A stretch of 5,068 bases of DNA from Chthoniobacterales bacterium (lineage in GTDB: Bacteria; Verrucomicrobiota; Verrucomicrobiia; Chthoniobacterales; JACTMZ01): positions 1-5,068 of the forward strand of contig JAFMJK010000163.1 in assembly GCA_017853515.1 (NCBI GenBank), written 5' to 3'. The position numbers and the translations under genes were made by a program. Every line of letters starts with the position of its first letter. Position 1 is the first letter of the stretch. The notes beneath the pieces are model-generated. The model did not search any database. It was not told the origin of the DNA and was given only the letters and a program-made list of their open reading frames with translations. Below are positions 1 through 5,068 of the stretch, piece by piece.

Positions 1-115
1 CTTCAAAGCCCAGAGACTCAAGGCCTTTCACCCAGTTCATCACCGCGCAGGTATGGCCGGCGGAAGAGCGGGGGCAGCGGGCTAAAACGGCGCCGACAAC
101 AGCTTTCATGGTCAT
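1..115 (-). CDS. N-terminal fragment of a probable glycosyltransferase-like protein (cut by window edge)
   Basis: Read on the minus strand, an open frame starts with ATG at 115 and runs off the left edge, giving about 38 residues. A second ATG at 109 gives a start MKAVVGAVLARCPRSS, followed by AGHTCAVMNWVKGLESLGFE. The pattern is a short beta strand, a loop with a Gly-His pair, then a helix ending in GLxxLGxE. It resembles the N-terminus of GT-B-type glycosyltransferase-like proteins, in which the first Rossmann strand is followed by a glycine-rich loop and a 'GLxxLGHDV' helix. The 109 start fits that family better, but 115 is equally possible because neither has a Shine-Dalgarno sequence. 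The gene begins 35 nt after the tRNA-Gly gene on the same strand and could be read from the same promoter. The function is a tentative inference from a very short fragment. The existence of a coding start is more secure. Confidence 0.5.
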   Translation of the reverse strand, partial: MTMKAVVGAVLARCPRSSAGHTCAVMNWVKGLESLGFE

Positions 116-150
116 GGAGAGCGGTTCGGTCGGTGGCGGGAGAGAAAAAC

Positions 151-221
151 AGCGGGCAGAGGGAATCGAACCCTCATAGCCAGCTTGGAAGGCTGGAGTT
201 TTACCACTAAACTATGCCCGC
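151..221 (-). tRNA. tRNA-Gly (anticodon UCC)
   Basis: The minus strand folds into a complete cloverleaf. The acceptor stem is seven perfect pairs (GCGGGCA at 221-215 with TGCCCGC at 158-152). A D-arm contains AGTGGTAA. The anticodon stem CCAGC/GCTGG encloses the loop CTTCCAA, with anticodon TCC at 189-187. A four-base variable region follows, then a T-arm GAGGG-TTCGATT-CCCTC. The discriminator base is T at 151, as expected for bacterial glycine tRNAs. The 3' CCA is not encoded, so it must be added by the CCA-adding nucleotidyltransferase. This tRNA reads GGA and GGG codons. Five T residues follow almost at once on the transcribed strand (149-145) and may help 3'-end formation. Confidence 0.96.
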
Positions 222-229
222 AAGACCAA

Positions 230-261
230 ATACTGATCTCCCGTCCGGGCTTTTCCGTCAA
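230..261 (-). promoter_or_regulatory. Possible sigma-70-type promoter for the tRNA-Gly gene
   Basis: On the minus strand, TTGACG at 261-256 matches the -35 consensus at five of six positions and lies just upstream of the tRNA. The -10 box is poor. GATCAG (238-233, 17-nt spacer) and CAGTAT (235-230, 20-nt spacer) each match TATAAT at only three positions. A start about 7 nt downstream of either would leave a very short 5' leader before the mature tRNA end at 221. The element would lie within the short gap between the divergent tRNA and protease genes. The call rests mainly on the -35 box and its position. Confidence 0.3.
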
Positions 262-283
262 GGCGGAAGCGCAAAATCGACGC

Positions 284-988
284 ATGACCACACCCGCCCA
301 ACCTTCTGAACAGAGCGCCCTCACCGCCTACGTGGCCCCGTTCGTCGTCTTCATGCTGGGGCTGGCCCTCGTCTCGGCCGTCCAGAGCTTCGCCCCGGCC
401 GAAGGCGCTCCGGTCTGGCTGGCCGAGCCGAAATATTGGGTCTATCCGCTGCAAACCATCGCCTGTGGCGCGCTGCTCCTTTGGTTCTGGAAATGCTACG
501 AATGGGGCAAGAAATGGCATGTCATCGCCGGCCTCGCCGTCGGTCTCTTTGTCCTCGCCCTCTGGATCTCGCCGCAATGGCTTTTCGGCGCAGCACCGCG
601 CACGGATGGATTCAATCCCGACACGTTTGCGGAAGATCCCGCGCTGTGGTGGTCGACCGTGGCACTACGCTTCCTGCGGCTCGTCATCATTGTTCCCCTG
701 CTCGAGGAAATTTTCTGGCGCGGGTTTTTGATGCGTTACCTGATCAAGGAGGATTTCACCAAAGTTCCGTTCGGCGAGTTTTCCGTCATCTCCTTTTCGG
801 TCACGACCCTCATGTTCGGCTTGGCCCATTACGGCGCCGACTTCCTTCCTGCCATCGCCACGTGCCTCATCTACAATCTCGTCGCGGTGAAAACAAAAAG
901 CCTCGCTTGCTGCGTCATTGCCCACGCGGTGACGAACCTCGGCCTCGGGCTCTACATCATGACGACAAAACAGTGGGGCTTTTGGTAG
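284..988 (+). CDS. CPBP family intramembrane metalloprotease (CAAX prenyl protease-related, PEP-CTERM type)
   Basis: This is a 234-residue multi-pass membrane protein with about seven hydrophobic segments (roughly residues 14-35, 53-70, 78-97, 126-145, 164-181, 184-202 and 207-226). Motif 1 of the CPBP/Abi (Rce1-like) family is LLEEIFWRGFLMRYL, with the glutamate pair at 141-142 and Arg146. Motif 2 is FGLAHY, with His182, and the third motif is VIAHAVTN, with His214 and Asn218. In this family the glutamates and histidines form the metal-dependent active site that cuts substrates within the membrane. The spacing, and phrases such as WWSTVALRFLRLVIIVPLLEE, resemble the CAAX protease-related subfamily that co-occurs with exosortase/PEP-CTERM sorting. 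No exosortase is visible here, so that link is inference. ATG 284 is chosen because the frame's only longer start, TTG at 185, lies antisense inside the tRNA gene. A purine-rich AGGCGGAAG lies about 15 nt upstream, too far to be a good ribosome site. The natural substrate is unknown. Confidence 0.87.
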   Translation: MTTPAQPSEQSALTAYVAPFVVFMLGLALVSAVQSFAPAEGAPVWLAEPKYWVYPLQTIACGALLLWFWKCYEWGKKWHVIAGLAVGLFVLALWISPQWLFGAAPRTDGFNPDTFAEDPALWWSTVALRFLRLVIIVPLLEEIFWRGFLMRYLIKEDFTKVPFGEFSVISFSVTTLMFGLAHYGADFLPAIATCLIYNLVAVKTKSLACCVIAHAVTNLGLGLYIMTTKQWGFW

Positions 989-1008
989 CCGCCTCGGGCG
1001 GCAGTTTT
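988..1008 (+). terminator. Possible intrinsic terminator after the CPBP protease gene
   Basis: The last base of the TAG stop codon starts a GC-rich hairpin: GCCGCC (988-993), loop TCG, GGCGGC (997-1002). It gives five or six uninterrupted G-C pairs, followed by AG and TTTT at 1005-1008. The stem is short and the T-run modest, so termination may be partial. The position directly at the end of the gene supports the call. Confidence 0.5.
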
Positions 1009-1024
1009 CAATGTTCGGTGTTCA
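1004..1024 (+). repeat. Degenerate heptamer tandem repeat, about 3 x GTGTTCA
   Basis: Three consecutive 7-nt units, GTTTTCA, ATGTTCG and GTGTTCA, lie between the protease gene and nadE. The match between units is imperfect: five of seven positions for adjacent units, six of seven for the first and third. The call depends on the shared period with the better array that follows at 1033. The first unit overlaps the T-tract of the proposed terminator. No function can be read from it. Confidence 0.45.
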
Positions 1025-1032
1025 GCCCCCCT

Positions 1033-1060
1033 CTCAACCCTCATCCCTCAACCCTCAACT
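1033..1060 (+). repeat. Heptamer tandem repeat, 4 x CTCAACC
   Basis: There are four head-to-tail 7-nt units: CTCAACC, CTCATCC, CTCAACC and CTCAACT. Two are identical and two differ by one base. A further degraded unit, CTCTTGA, contains the TTG start of nadE. The tract has almost no G on the plus strand and fills the place where a ribosome-binding site would normally be. It may be a neutral short repeat of the kind dispersed through some bacterial genomes, or an unstructured leader that helps initiation without Shine-Dalgarno pairing. Confidence 0.75.
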
Positions 1061-1063
1061 CTC

Positions 1064-2695
1064 TTGAATCCCGGCATCGCACAGATCAACACGACAGTCG
1101 GGGATTTTGCCGGCAACACGGACAAAATCCTCCACGCCTACCGTGAGCTGGTCAAAAAAGGCGCGGATTTCGTCGTCACCCCCGAGTTGGCCGTTTGCGG
1201 TTATCCGCCCATGGATCTCGTTTTCCGCTCGGGGTTCATCGCCGCGGCCGAACGCCACGTCAACGCGCTCGCCGCGGACACCGGCAATGTTCCGCTCATC
1301 GTCGGCACGGTGGAACCGAACACCGCGCGCCACGGACGCCCCTGCCGCAACAGCGCGGTGGTTTTGCAAAACGGGCGCCGCGTGGCCACCGCGCACAAAT
1401 CGCTGCTGCCGACCTACGATGTTTTCGACGAGGGACGCTACTTCGAGCCGGCGGAAACAGTCGGCGTCGTGGAGATCGCCGGACACAAAGCGGGCATCAC
1501 CATCTGCGAGGATCTTTGGACCGCGGATTATCTGCCGCGCGACTACTACGGACGCAGTCCGGTCGACGAACTGAAAACAGCCGGCATCGGACTCCTGCTC
1601 AATCTCAGCGCGTCGCCCTTCGAAGCGGGCAAGCCCGCACGGCGCCGCGCCATGCTCGGCGGCATTGCCAAAAATCTCGGCGTGCCTTTGGTCTACGCGA
1701 ATCTCGTCGGCGGCGACGATCAATTGGTTTTCGACGGTCATTCGCTCGTCTTCGACCGCGATGGATCGGTCGCCGCGCAACTCGCCGGATTCCGCGAGGA
1801 AAACGCGCTTGTGACCATCCCCTCGCCCGATGGCATTGCCATCGCTCCCGATGACGATGTGCGCGATGTCCACGAAGCGCTCGTCATCGGATTGCGCGAC
1901 TACTTGGCCAAGTGCGGGTTCAAACAGGTAGTCATCGGTCTGAGCGGCGGGATCGATTCCGCGGTGACAGCTGCGCTCGCCGTGGCTGCGCTGGGCAAGG
2001 AGAACGTGCTTGGGGTGACCATGCCGGGGCCCTACTCGTCGCGCGGCAGCGTCGACGACTCCCTCGCCTTGGCGCGCAATCTCGGCATCGAATGCCACAC
2101 CGTCCCCATCGGCGGCGGTTACGAGGCCATGGAAAAACAGATGGCCGGAGTTTTTGCCGGACAAAAACCGGACATTACCGAGGAAAATCTGCAGGCGCGC
2201 CTGCGCGGCCTCACCCTCATGGCCATCTCGAACAAATTCAACCGCATGGTCATTTCGACCGGAAACAAGAGCGAGATGGCCGTCGGTTATTGCACCATCT
2301 ACGGCGACATGGCGGGCGGACTCGCCCTTCTTTCCGATGTGCCCAAGACGATGGTTTACGCCCTCGCCCGTCACATCAACCGCCACGACGAGATCATACC
2401 GCACAGCACGATCGAAAAAGCGCCGAGCGCCGAGCTGCGCGCCGACCAGAAAGACCAGGACACTTTGCCGCCTTACGACGTGCTCGACGAAATCCTCAGG
2501 CTTTATGTCGAAGAACAGCTCACCGCAGCGGAAATCGCCGAACGCGGATTCGATGCCGAGATCGTCCGCTGGGTCACGCACAAGGTGGATACCAACGAAT
2601 ACAAACGCCAACAGGCCGCGCCGGGAATCAAGGTGACGAGCAAAGCGTTCGGCATCGGCCGCCGCGTGCCCATCGCGCAGAAATTCCGGGCGTGA
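1064..2695 (+). CDS. nadE: Glutamine-dependent NAD+ synthetase
   Basis: This cytoplasmic enzyme makes NAD+ from deamido-NAD+, ATP and glutamine, the last step of NAD+ biosynthesis. Its 543 residues match the usual two-domain bacterial form. Residues 1 to about 255 are a nitrilase-type glutaminase domain with the Glu-Lys-Cys triad visible: Glu41 in TPELAVCGYPP, Lys112 in AHKSLLPTYDVFDEGRYF and Cys148 in ITICEDLW. Residues from about 270 to 520 are the synthetase domain. It has the ATP-binding PP-loop LSGGIDS (293-299), STGNKSE (398-404), GDMAGG (414-419) and the AELRADQKDQDTLPPYDVLD segment (456-475). All key residues look intact. The frame is open back to 989 with no ATG or GTG, so TTG at 1064 is the only plausible start. 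It places AQIN at the position expected for this family. No Shine-Dalgarno sequence precedes it; the leader is the CTCAACC repeat. A terminator-like hairpin upstream and a large inverted repeat downstream suggest its own transcript. Confidence 0.96.
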   Translation: MNPGIAQINTTVGDFAGNTDKILHAYRELVKKGADFVVTPELAVCGYPPMDLVFRSGFIAAAERHVNALAADTGNVPLIVGTVEPNTARHGRPCRNSAVVLQNGRRVATAHKSLLPTYDVFDEGRYFEPAETVGVVEIAGHKAGITICEDLWTADYLPRDYYGRSPVDELKTAGIGLLLNLSASPFEAGKPARRRAMLGGIAKNLGVPLVYANLVGGDDQLVFDGHSLVFDRDGSVAAQLAGFREENALVTIPSPDGIAIAPDDDVRDVHEALVIGLRDYLAKCGFKQVVIGLSGGIDSAVTAALAVAALGKENVLGVTMPGPYSSRGSVDDSLALARNLGIECHTVPIGGGYEAMEKQMAGVFAGQKPDITEENLQARLRGLTLMAISNKFNRMVISTGNKSEMAVGYCTIYGDMAGGLALLSDVPKTMVYALARHINRHDEIIPHSTIEKAPSAELRADQKDQDTLPPYDVLDEILRLYVEEQLTAAEIAERGFDAEIVRWVTHKVDTNEYKRQQAAPGIKVTSKAFGIGRRVPIAQKFRA

Positions 2696-2715
2696 AGCGA
2701 ATTCCCCTGACCAAT

Positions 2716-2784
2716 TGTAGCGGCGGTCTGTGACCGCCGGTTCCTGAATTTAGCATGCACCGGCGGTCACAGACCGCCGCTACA
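2716..2784. repeat. REP/BIME-like element: perfect 26-bp inverted repeat whose arms are GTAG-tagged hairpins
   Basis: The arms at 2716-2741 and 2759-2784 are perfect reverse complements separated by 17 nt. Each arm is also self-complementary. The left arm has CGGCGGTC (2721-2728), loop TGT, GACCGCCG (2732-2739). The right arm has the same stem with loop ACA (2769-2771). GTAG (2717-2720) stands directly before the left stem, and its complement CTAC (2780-2783) directly after the right stem. A GTAG tetranucleotide at the foot of a GC-rich hairpin is the hallmark of bacterial REP sequences, and two in inverted orientation form a BIME. In REP families such elements are moved or processed by RAYT (TnpA-REP) transposases; none is seen here. 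The whole palindrome is followed by TTTT (2785-2788), so on the plus strand it could also end nadE transcripts. The inverted repeat is certain. REP identity is inferred from structure. Confidence 0.85.
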
Positions 2785-2788
2785 TTTT
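2759..2788 (+). terminator. Likely transcription terminator for nadE formed by the inverted repeat
   Basis: The downstream hairpin (stem 2761-2768 with 2772-2779, eight pairs, seven of them G-C) or the full 26-bp palindrome precedes TTTT at 2785-2788. It lies about 65 nt past the nadE stop and about 40 nt before plsY. A hairpin plus T-run in this position suggests termination, but the T-run is short and the extra RNA folding of a REP pair could instead stabilise the 3' end. Confidence 0.45.
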
Positions 2789-2827
2789 CCTCGCGCCCCG
2801 AGAGCCCCGAATCTACCAACACTCCCG

Positions 2828-3445
2828 ATGGAACCCGTAACCGCGCTTCTCATCGCCCTCGGCGCCTTCCTCCTCGGCTCGATCCCGACGGGCTACCTTG
2901 TGGCCCGCGCCAAGGGCGTTGATATCCGCCAGCACGGCAGCGGCAACATCGGGGCGACGAATGTGTTCCGCACTCTGGGCAAGCCGCTCGGCATTCTCGT
3001 TTTTTTGGTCGATGCGCTGAAAGGTTTCGCTGCGGTCTGGCTGGCCAACCATTTCGGCGAGGTTTGTCCATGGACCGGAATCGTTGCCGCGGTGGCGGCT
3101 ATTGCCGGACACAACTACACGCCATGGCTCGGCTTCAAAGGAGGCAAGGGTATCGCCACTTCGGCAGGAGTGCTGCTCGCGCTGATGCCCTGGGCCGTGC
3201 TGGCCATTGCGGTCGTCTGGGTCGTCGTGTTCAAAGCCTCGCGCTACGTCTCGCTCGCATCGATCTGCGCGGCGGCCGCCCTGCCTGTCGCGGTGGGTGC
3301 GCTTTGGTATTCCGGCTGCGGGGGCAACGGACCGCTCCTCGGCTTCGCCCTGCTCATTTCCGCGCTCGCCATCTGGCGCCACCGCTCCAACATTGAAAGA
3401 TTGCGCGCCGGCACGGAGTCGCGCTTCGAACGCAAAAAGAAATGA
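2828..3445 (+). CDS. plsY: Acyl-phosphate:glycerol-3-phosphate acyltransferase
   Basis: PlsY is an integral inner-membrane enzyme that transfers the acyl group of acyl phosphate to position 1 of sn-glycerol 3-phosphate, giving lysophosphatidic acid. It works with PlsX, which makes acyl phosphate and is not in this window. The 205-residue length is normal for the family. Conserved motifs are present in order: GSIPTGYL (17-24), GSGNIGATNVFRTLG (37-51), AGHNYTPWLGFKGGKGIATSAG (93-114) and WRHRSNIERLRAGTE (183-197). They supply the phosphate-binding glycines, His95, Lys104, Lys107 and the C-terminal Arg/Asn residues. Hydrophobic segments lie near 4-24, 52-72, 82-98, 112-134, 140-158 and 168-183. 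ATG 2828 places the first membrane segment right at the N-terminus, as usual. No Shine-Dalgarno sequence precedes it. The stop overlaps the gpsA start by 4 nt, and gpsA makes its substrate, which supports a functional operon. Confidence 0.96.
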   Translation: MEPVTALLIALGAFLLGSIPTGYLVARAKGVDIRQHGSGNIGATNVFRTLGKPLGILVFLVDALKGFAAVWLANHFGEVCPWTGIVAAVAAIAGHNYTPWLGFKGGKGIATSAGVLLALMPWAVLAIAVVWVVVFKASRYVSLASICAAAALPVAVGALWYSGCGGNGPLLGFALLISALAIWRHRSNIERLRAGTESRFERKKK

Positions 3446-4452
3446 GCTTCCAATCGGCTTCGGTCATCGGCGCGGGCGGCTGGGGCAGCGCGCTGGCGCA
3501 ACTGCTCTCCTCGCGCGGCGTGCCCGTGACCATCTGGGCACACGAACCGGCGCAAGTGGAGGAGATCAACACCTCACACACCAACAAACAGTTTCTTCCG
3601 GGCGTCGAGCTGAACGCCGGCATCCGCGCCACCGCCTCGCTGGAAGACGCAGCCAGATGCGATCTCTGTGTCGTCGTGCCACCATCGAAATTCCTCCCCG
3701 CCGTGGCGCGTCAGCTCGGCACGGCCGGCATGAAATCCGGCGTTCCCCTCGTCTGCTGCACCAAGGGTCTGGCCCAGGACACGGGAAAGCTCCTCACCGA
3801 CGTGCTGTCCGACATTTTCCCGTCCAATCCGGTCGCGGCACTGTCCGGTCCGAACCACGCGGAGGAAGTCGCGCGCGGCACCCCCGCTGCCGCGGTGGTC
3901 GCAGCCGATGACCATGACCTTGCCGCGCGCATCCGCGATTTTTTCAACACGCCGACCTTCCGCATTTATTCGGTGGATGATGTGGCCGGCGTCGAACTCG
4001 GAGGAGCGCTGAAAAACATCTACGCCATCGCCGCGGGAATTTCCGACGGACTCGGACTGGGCGACAACGCCAAGGCGGCGCTGGTGACACGATCGCTCGC
4101 CGAAATGGTGCGGCTGGGAACCAAACTCGGCGGACAGCGGGAGACGTTCTACGGACTGAGCGGGCTCGGCGATTTGATCGTCACCTGCTTCAGCAAGCAC
4201 AGCCGCAATCGCGGGGTGGGCGAGCGCCTGGGACGCGGCGAGAGATGGCCGGACATCGAGAAGTCGATGGTCATGGTGGCAGAAGGTGTGCCCACCGCGC
4301 ACACCGCCTACGCCGAGGCGCGCAAGCACGGTGTCGACACGCCCTTGCTCGACACGGTGCACGCCGTGCTCTTCGAAGATCTGTCACCACGCGAAGGTTT
4401 GCTCCGGCTTTTGTCACGCGACACCAGGAGCGAAAAAGAAATCGGACAATGA
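3442..4452 (+). CDS. gpsA: NAD(P)H-dependent glycerol-3-phosphate dehydrogenase
   Basis: GpsA is a cytoplasmic enzyme that reduces dihydroxyacetone phosphate to sn-glycerol 3-phosphate for phospholipid synthesis. Its 336 residues are typical. The N-terminal Rossmann fold has the nucleotide-binding GAGGWGSALA (10-19), then VVVPPSKF (77-84), CCTKGL (105-110, Lys108) and SGPNHAEEVARGTP (135-148). The C-terminal helical domain has VELGGALKNIYAIAAG (184-199) with the catalytic Lys191, GLSGLGDLIVTC (238-249) with Asp244, and SRNRGVG (254-260) with the Arg-Asn pair that holds the substrate phosphate. EG at 281-282 is also conserved in the family. All expected active-site residues are present. It starts in an ATGA overlap with plsY and ends in another ATGA overlap with the channel gene, so the three are probably cotranscribed and translationally coupled. 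Its product feeds PlsY directly. End-product control by glycerol 3-phosphate is known for E. coli GpsA, but nothing here tests it. Confidence 0.97.
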   Translation: MSFQSASVIGAGGWGSALAQLLSSRGVPVTIWAHEPAQVEEINTSHTNKQFLPGVELNAGIRATASLEDAARCDLCVVVPPSKFLPAVARQLGTAGMKSGVPLVCCTKGLAQDTGKLLTDVLSDIFPSNPVAALSGPNHAEEVARGTPAAAVVAADDHDLAARIRDFFNTPTFRIYSVDDVAGVELGGALKNIYAIAAGISDGLGLGDNAKAALVTRSLAEMVRLGTKLGGQRETFYGLSGLGDLIVTCFSKHSRNRGVGERLGRGERWPDIEKSMVMVAEGVPTAHTAYAEARKHGVDTPLLDTVHAVLFEDLSPREGLLRLLSRDTRSEKEIGQ

Positions 4453-5068
4453 ACCGGCACGTCGACAGGGCGCGCCAGGGCTGGCGCAAATTGATCGATT
4501 CCGACCACAGCCTGGCAGCGCTTTTTTTCTTTCTCGTGCTCTACGGATTCTTCATTTATCCGCTGGCCGGCAAGGACGGACGAACCGAACCAATCGCGGC
4601 GTGGTCATTCAGCTTGGTCTTGATTCTTGGCGTTCTGGCCACGACCAAGCACAAAGCAGCGCGCACCGGAATGGTCGTTCTGGCGGTGTTGGCCTTCACC
4701 TCGCACTGGCTGCATTACTTTGTTCGCGAGCACGTCGTGCACATGGTTTCAGCCGTAGCGGCGGCCGTTTTTTTCGGTGTTCTAGCCTGGTTGATCACGG
4801 CGCGGGTTTTCCGCAGCGGAGGCATCAACATTTACCGCATCTACGGCGCCGTGGCTGTCTATCTGCTGATCGGAATTCTTTGGGGTGAGTTTTACGTGAT
4901 GGCCTACTTGCTGGATCCCTCTTCGTTCTACTTCGATCCGGCGACGCAACCCGGTGAGCCGCCGACCTCCGAGCTGATTTACTTCAGCTTCAGCACCCTC
5001 ACCACCCTGGGACTGGGCGATGTTGTGCCGGTCGGTTCGGTCACCCGTTCCATGGTCACCTTGGAGGC
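4449..5068 (+). CDS. Potassium channel-like membrane protein (Ion_trans_2 type), 3' end beyond window
   Basis: An open frame begins at ATG 4449, in a 4-nt overlap with the gpsA stop, and stays open to the right edge for 206 complete codons. The protein has a basic N-terminus (MNRHVDRARQGWRK) and hydrophobic segments near residues 22-41, 51-66, 74-92, 97-118 and 129-153. A pore-loop sequence follows, ELIYFSFSTLTTLGLGDVVP (175-194). The helix-plus-TxGxGD layout is that of the two-TM pore module of K+ channels. The second pore helix starts at SVTRSMVTLE and is cut off. The usual filter is TVGYGD; here it is TLGLGD (186-191), with Leu189 from codon CTG at 5013-5015. No arginine-rich S4 voltage sensor is seen, so gating is unknown and a ligand-binding C-terminal domain cannot be excluded. 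An acidic/proline-rich extracellular stretch (156-174) precedes the pore. Ion selectivity is inferred. Confidence 0.82.
   Translation, partial: MNRHVDRARQGWRKLIDSDHSLAALFFFLVLYGFFIYPLAGKDGRTEPIAAWSFSLVLILGVLATTKHKAARTGMVVLAVLAFTSHWLHYFVREHVVHMVSAVAAAVFFGVLAWLITARVFRSGGINIYRIYGAVAVYLLIGILWGEFYVMAYLLDPSSFYFDPATQPGEPPTSELIYFSFSTLTTLGLGDVVPVGSVTRSMVTLE

Noticed and set aside
185..283. N-terminal extension of the CPBP protease from TTG at 185
   Set aside because: It would begin inside the antisense tRNA-Gly gene, and the extra 33 residues look unlike the family. ATG 284 gives a normal N-terminus just before the first membrane segment.
1055..2611. A 518-codon open frame on the minus strand, opposite nadE
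   Set aside because: It is exactly antisense to a complete, fully conserved nadE. Its product is rich in Arg, Gly, Asp and Val without recognisable domains, as expected from reading GC-rich codons backwards.
1912..2733. A 273-codon plus-strand frame inside nadE that runs past its stop
   Set aside because: It is frame-shifted within a complete nadE, its translation is Arg/His/Gly-rich without a fold, and its end runs into the inverted repeat.
2742..2758. Spacer between the inverted-repeat arms as a possible tiny cargo or regulatory site
   Set aside because: It is only 17 nt, with a GCATGC palindrome but no open frame or recognised operator. It most simply serves as the loop.
2716..2784. CRISPR-like or insertion-sequence ends
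   Set aside because: There are only two arms in inverted orientation with a 17-nt gap, so no direct-repeat array and no transposase gene between the ends. A solo BIME-type element explains it better.
3574..4362. A 262-codon minus-strand open frame opposite gpsA
   Set aside because: gpsA has all family motifs on the plus strand. The antisense frame has no recognisable domain and is a shadow of GC-rich coding.
4755..4764. GTAGCGGCGG inside the channel gene, identical to the start of the REP-like arm
   Set aside because: The match stops after 10 bases, there is no following hairpin, and it encodes an ordinary Ala/Val-rich membrane segment. It is probably coincidence.

Overview
The window is a compact, GC-rich stretch of bacterial chromosome with a housekeeping character. 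No taxonomic marker is present. The repeated intergenic motif containing GTAGCGGCGGTC, the general lack of Shine-Dalgarno sequences, the PEP-CTERM-type CAAX protease and the gene content together suggest a member of the Verrucomicrobiota or a related PVC lineage. That assignment is inference.

Layout. The left edge (1-221) is read on the minus strand. It holds a tRNA-Gly(UCC) gene followed by the first codons of a gene that looks like a glycosyltransferase. Everything else is read on the plus strand. It begins with a membrane CPBP/CAAX-type protease (284-988), whose stop codon lies against a short GC-rich hairpin. Next comes a leader made of two degenerate 7-nt tandem repeats, then nadE (glutamine-dependent NAD+ synthetase), which starts from a TTG codon at 1064. 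After nadE, a 132-bp gap contains a perfect 26-bp inverted repeat. Each arm is itself a GTAG-tagged hairpin, the architecture of a paired REP element (BIME). The last block is plsY - gpsA - ion channel gene, joined by two 4-nt ATGA stop/start overlaps. The channel gene runs off the right edge.

How the genes work together. GpsA makes sn-glycerol 3-phosphate from dihydroxyacetone phosphate. PlsY acylates that product with acyl phosphate, the first committed step of membrane phospholipid synthesis, so the pair is a functional mini-operon. NadE, just upstream, supplies NAD+, and GpsA uses NAD(P)H, but the inverted repeat between nadE and plsY probably separates the transcripts. The channel shares the overlapping operon, although no metabolic link is obvious. 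Its selectivity-filter signature is TLGLGD rather than TVGYGD.

I see no CRISPR array, prophage, insertion sequence or complete new defence system. The most notable non-genic signals are the REP/BIME-like element (2716-2784) and the heptamer repeat leader (1004-1060) that runs into the nadE start.
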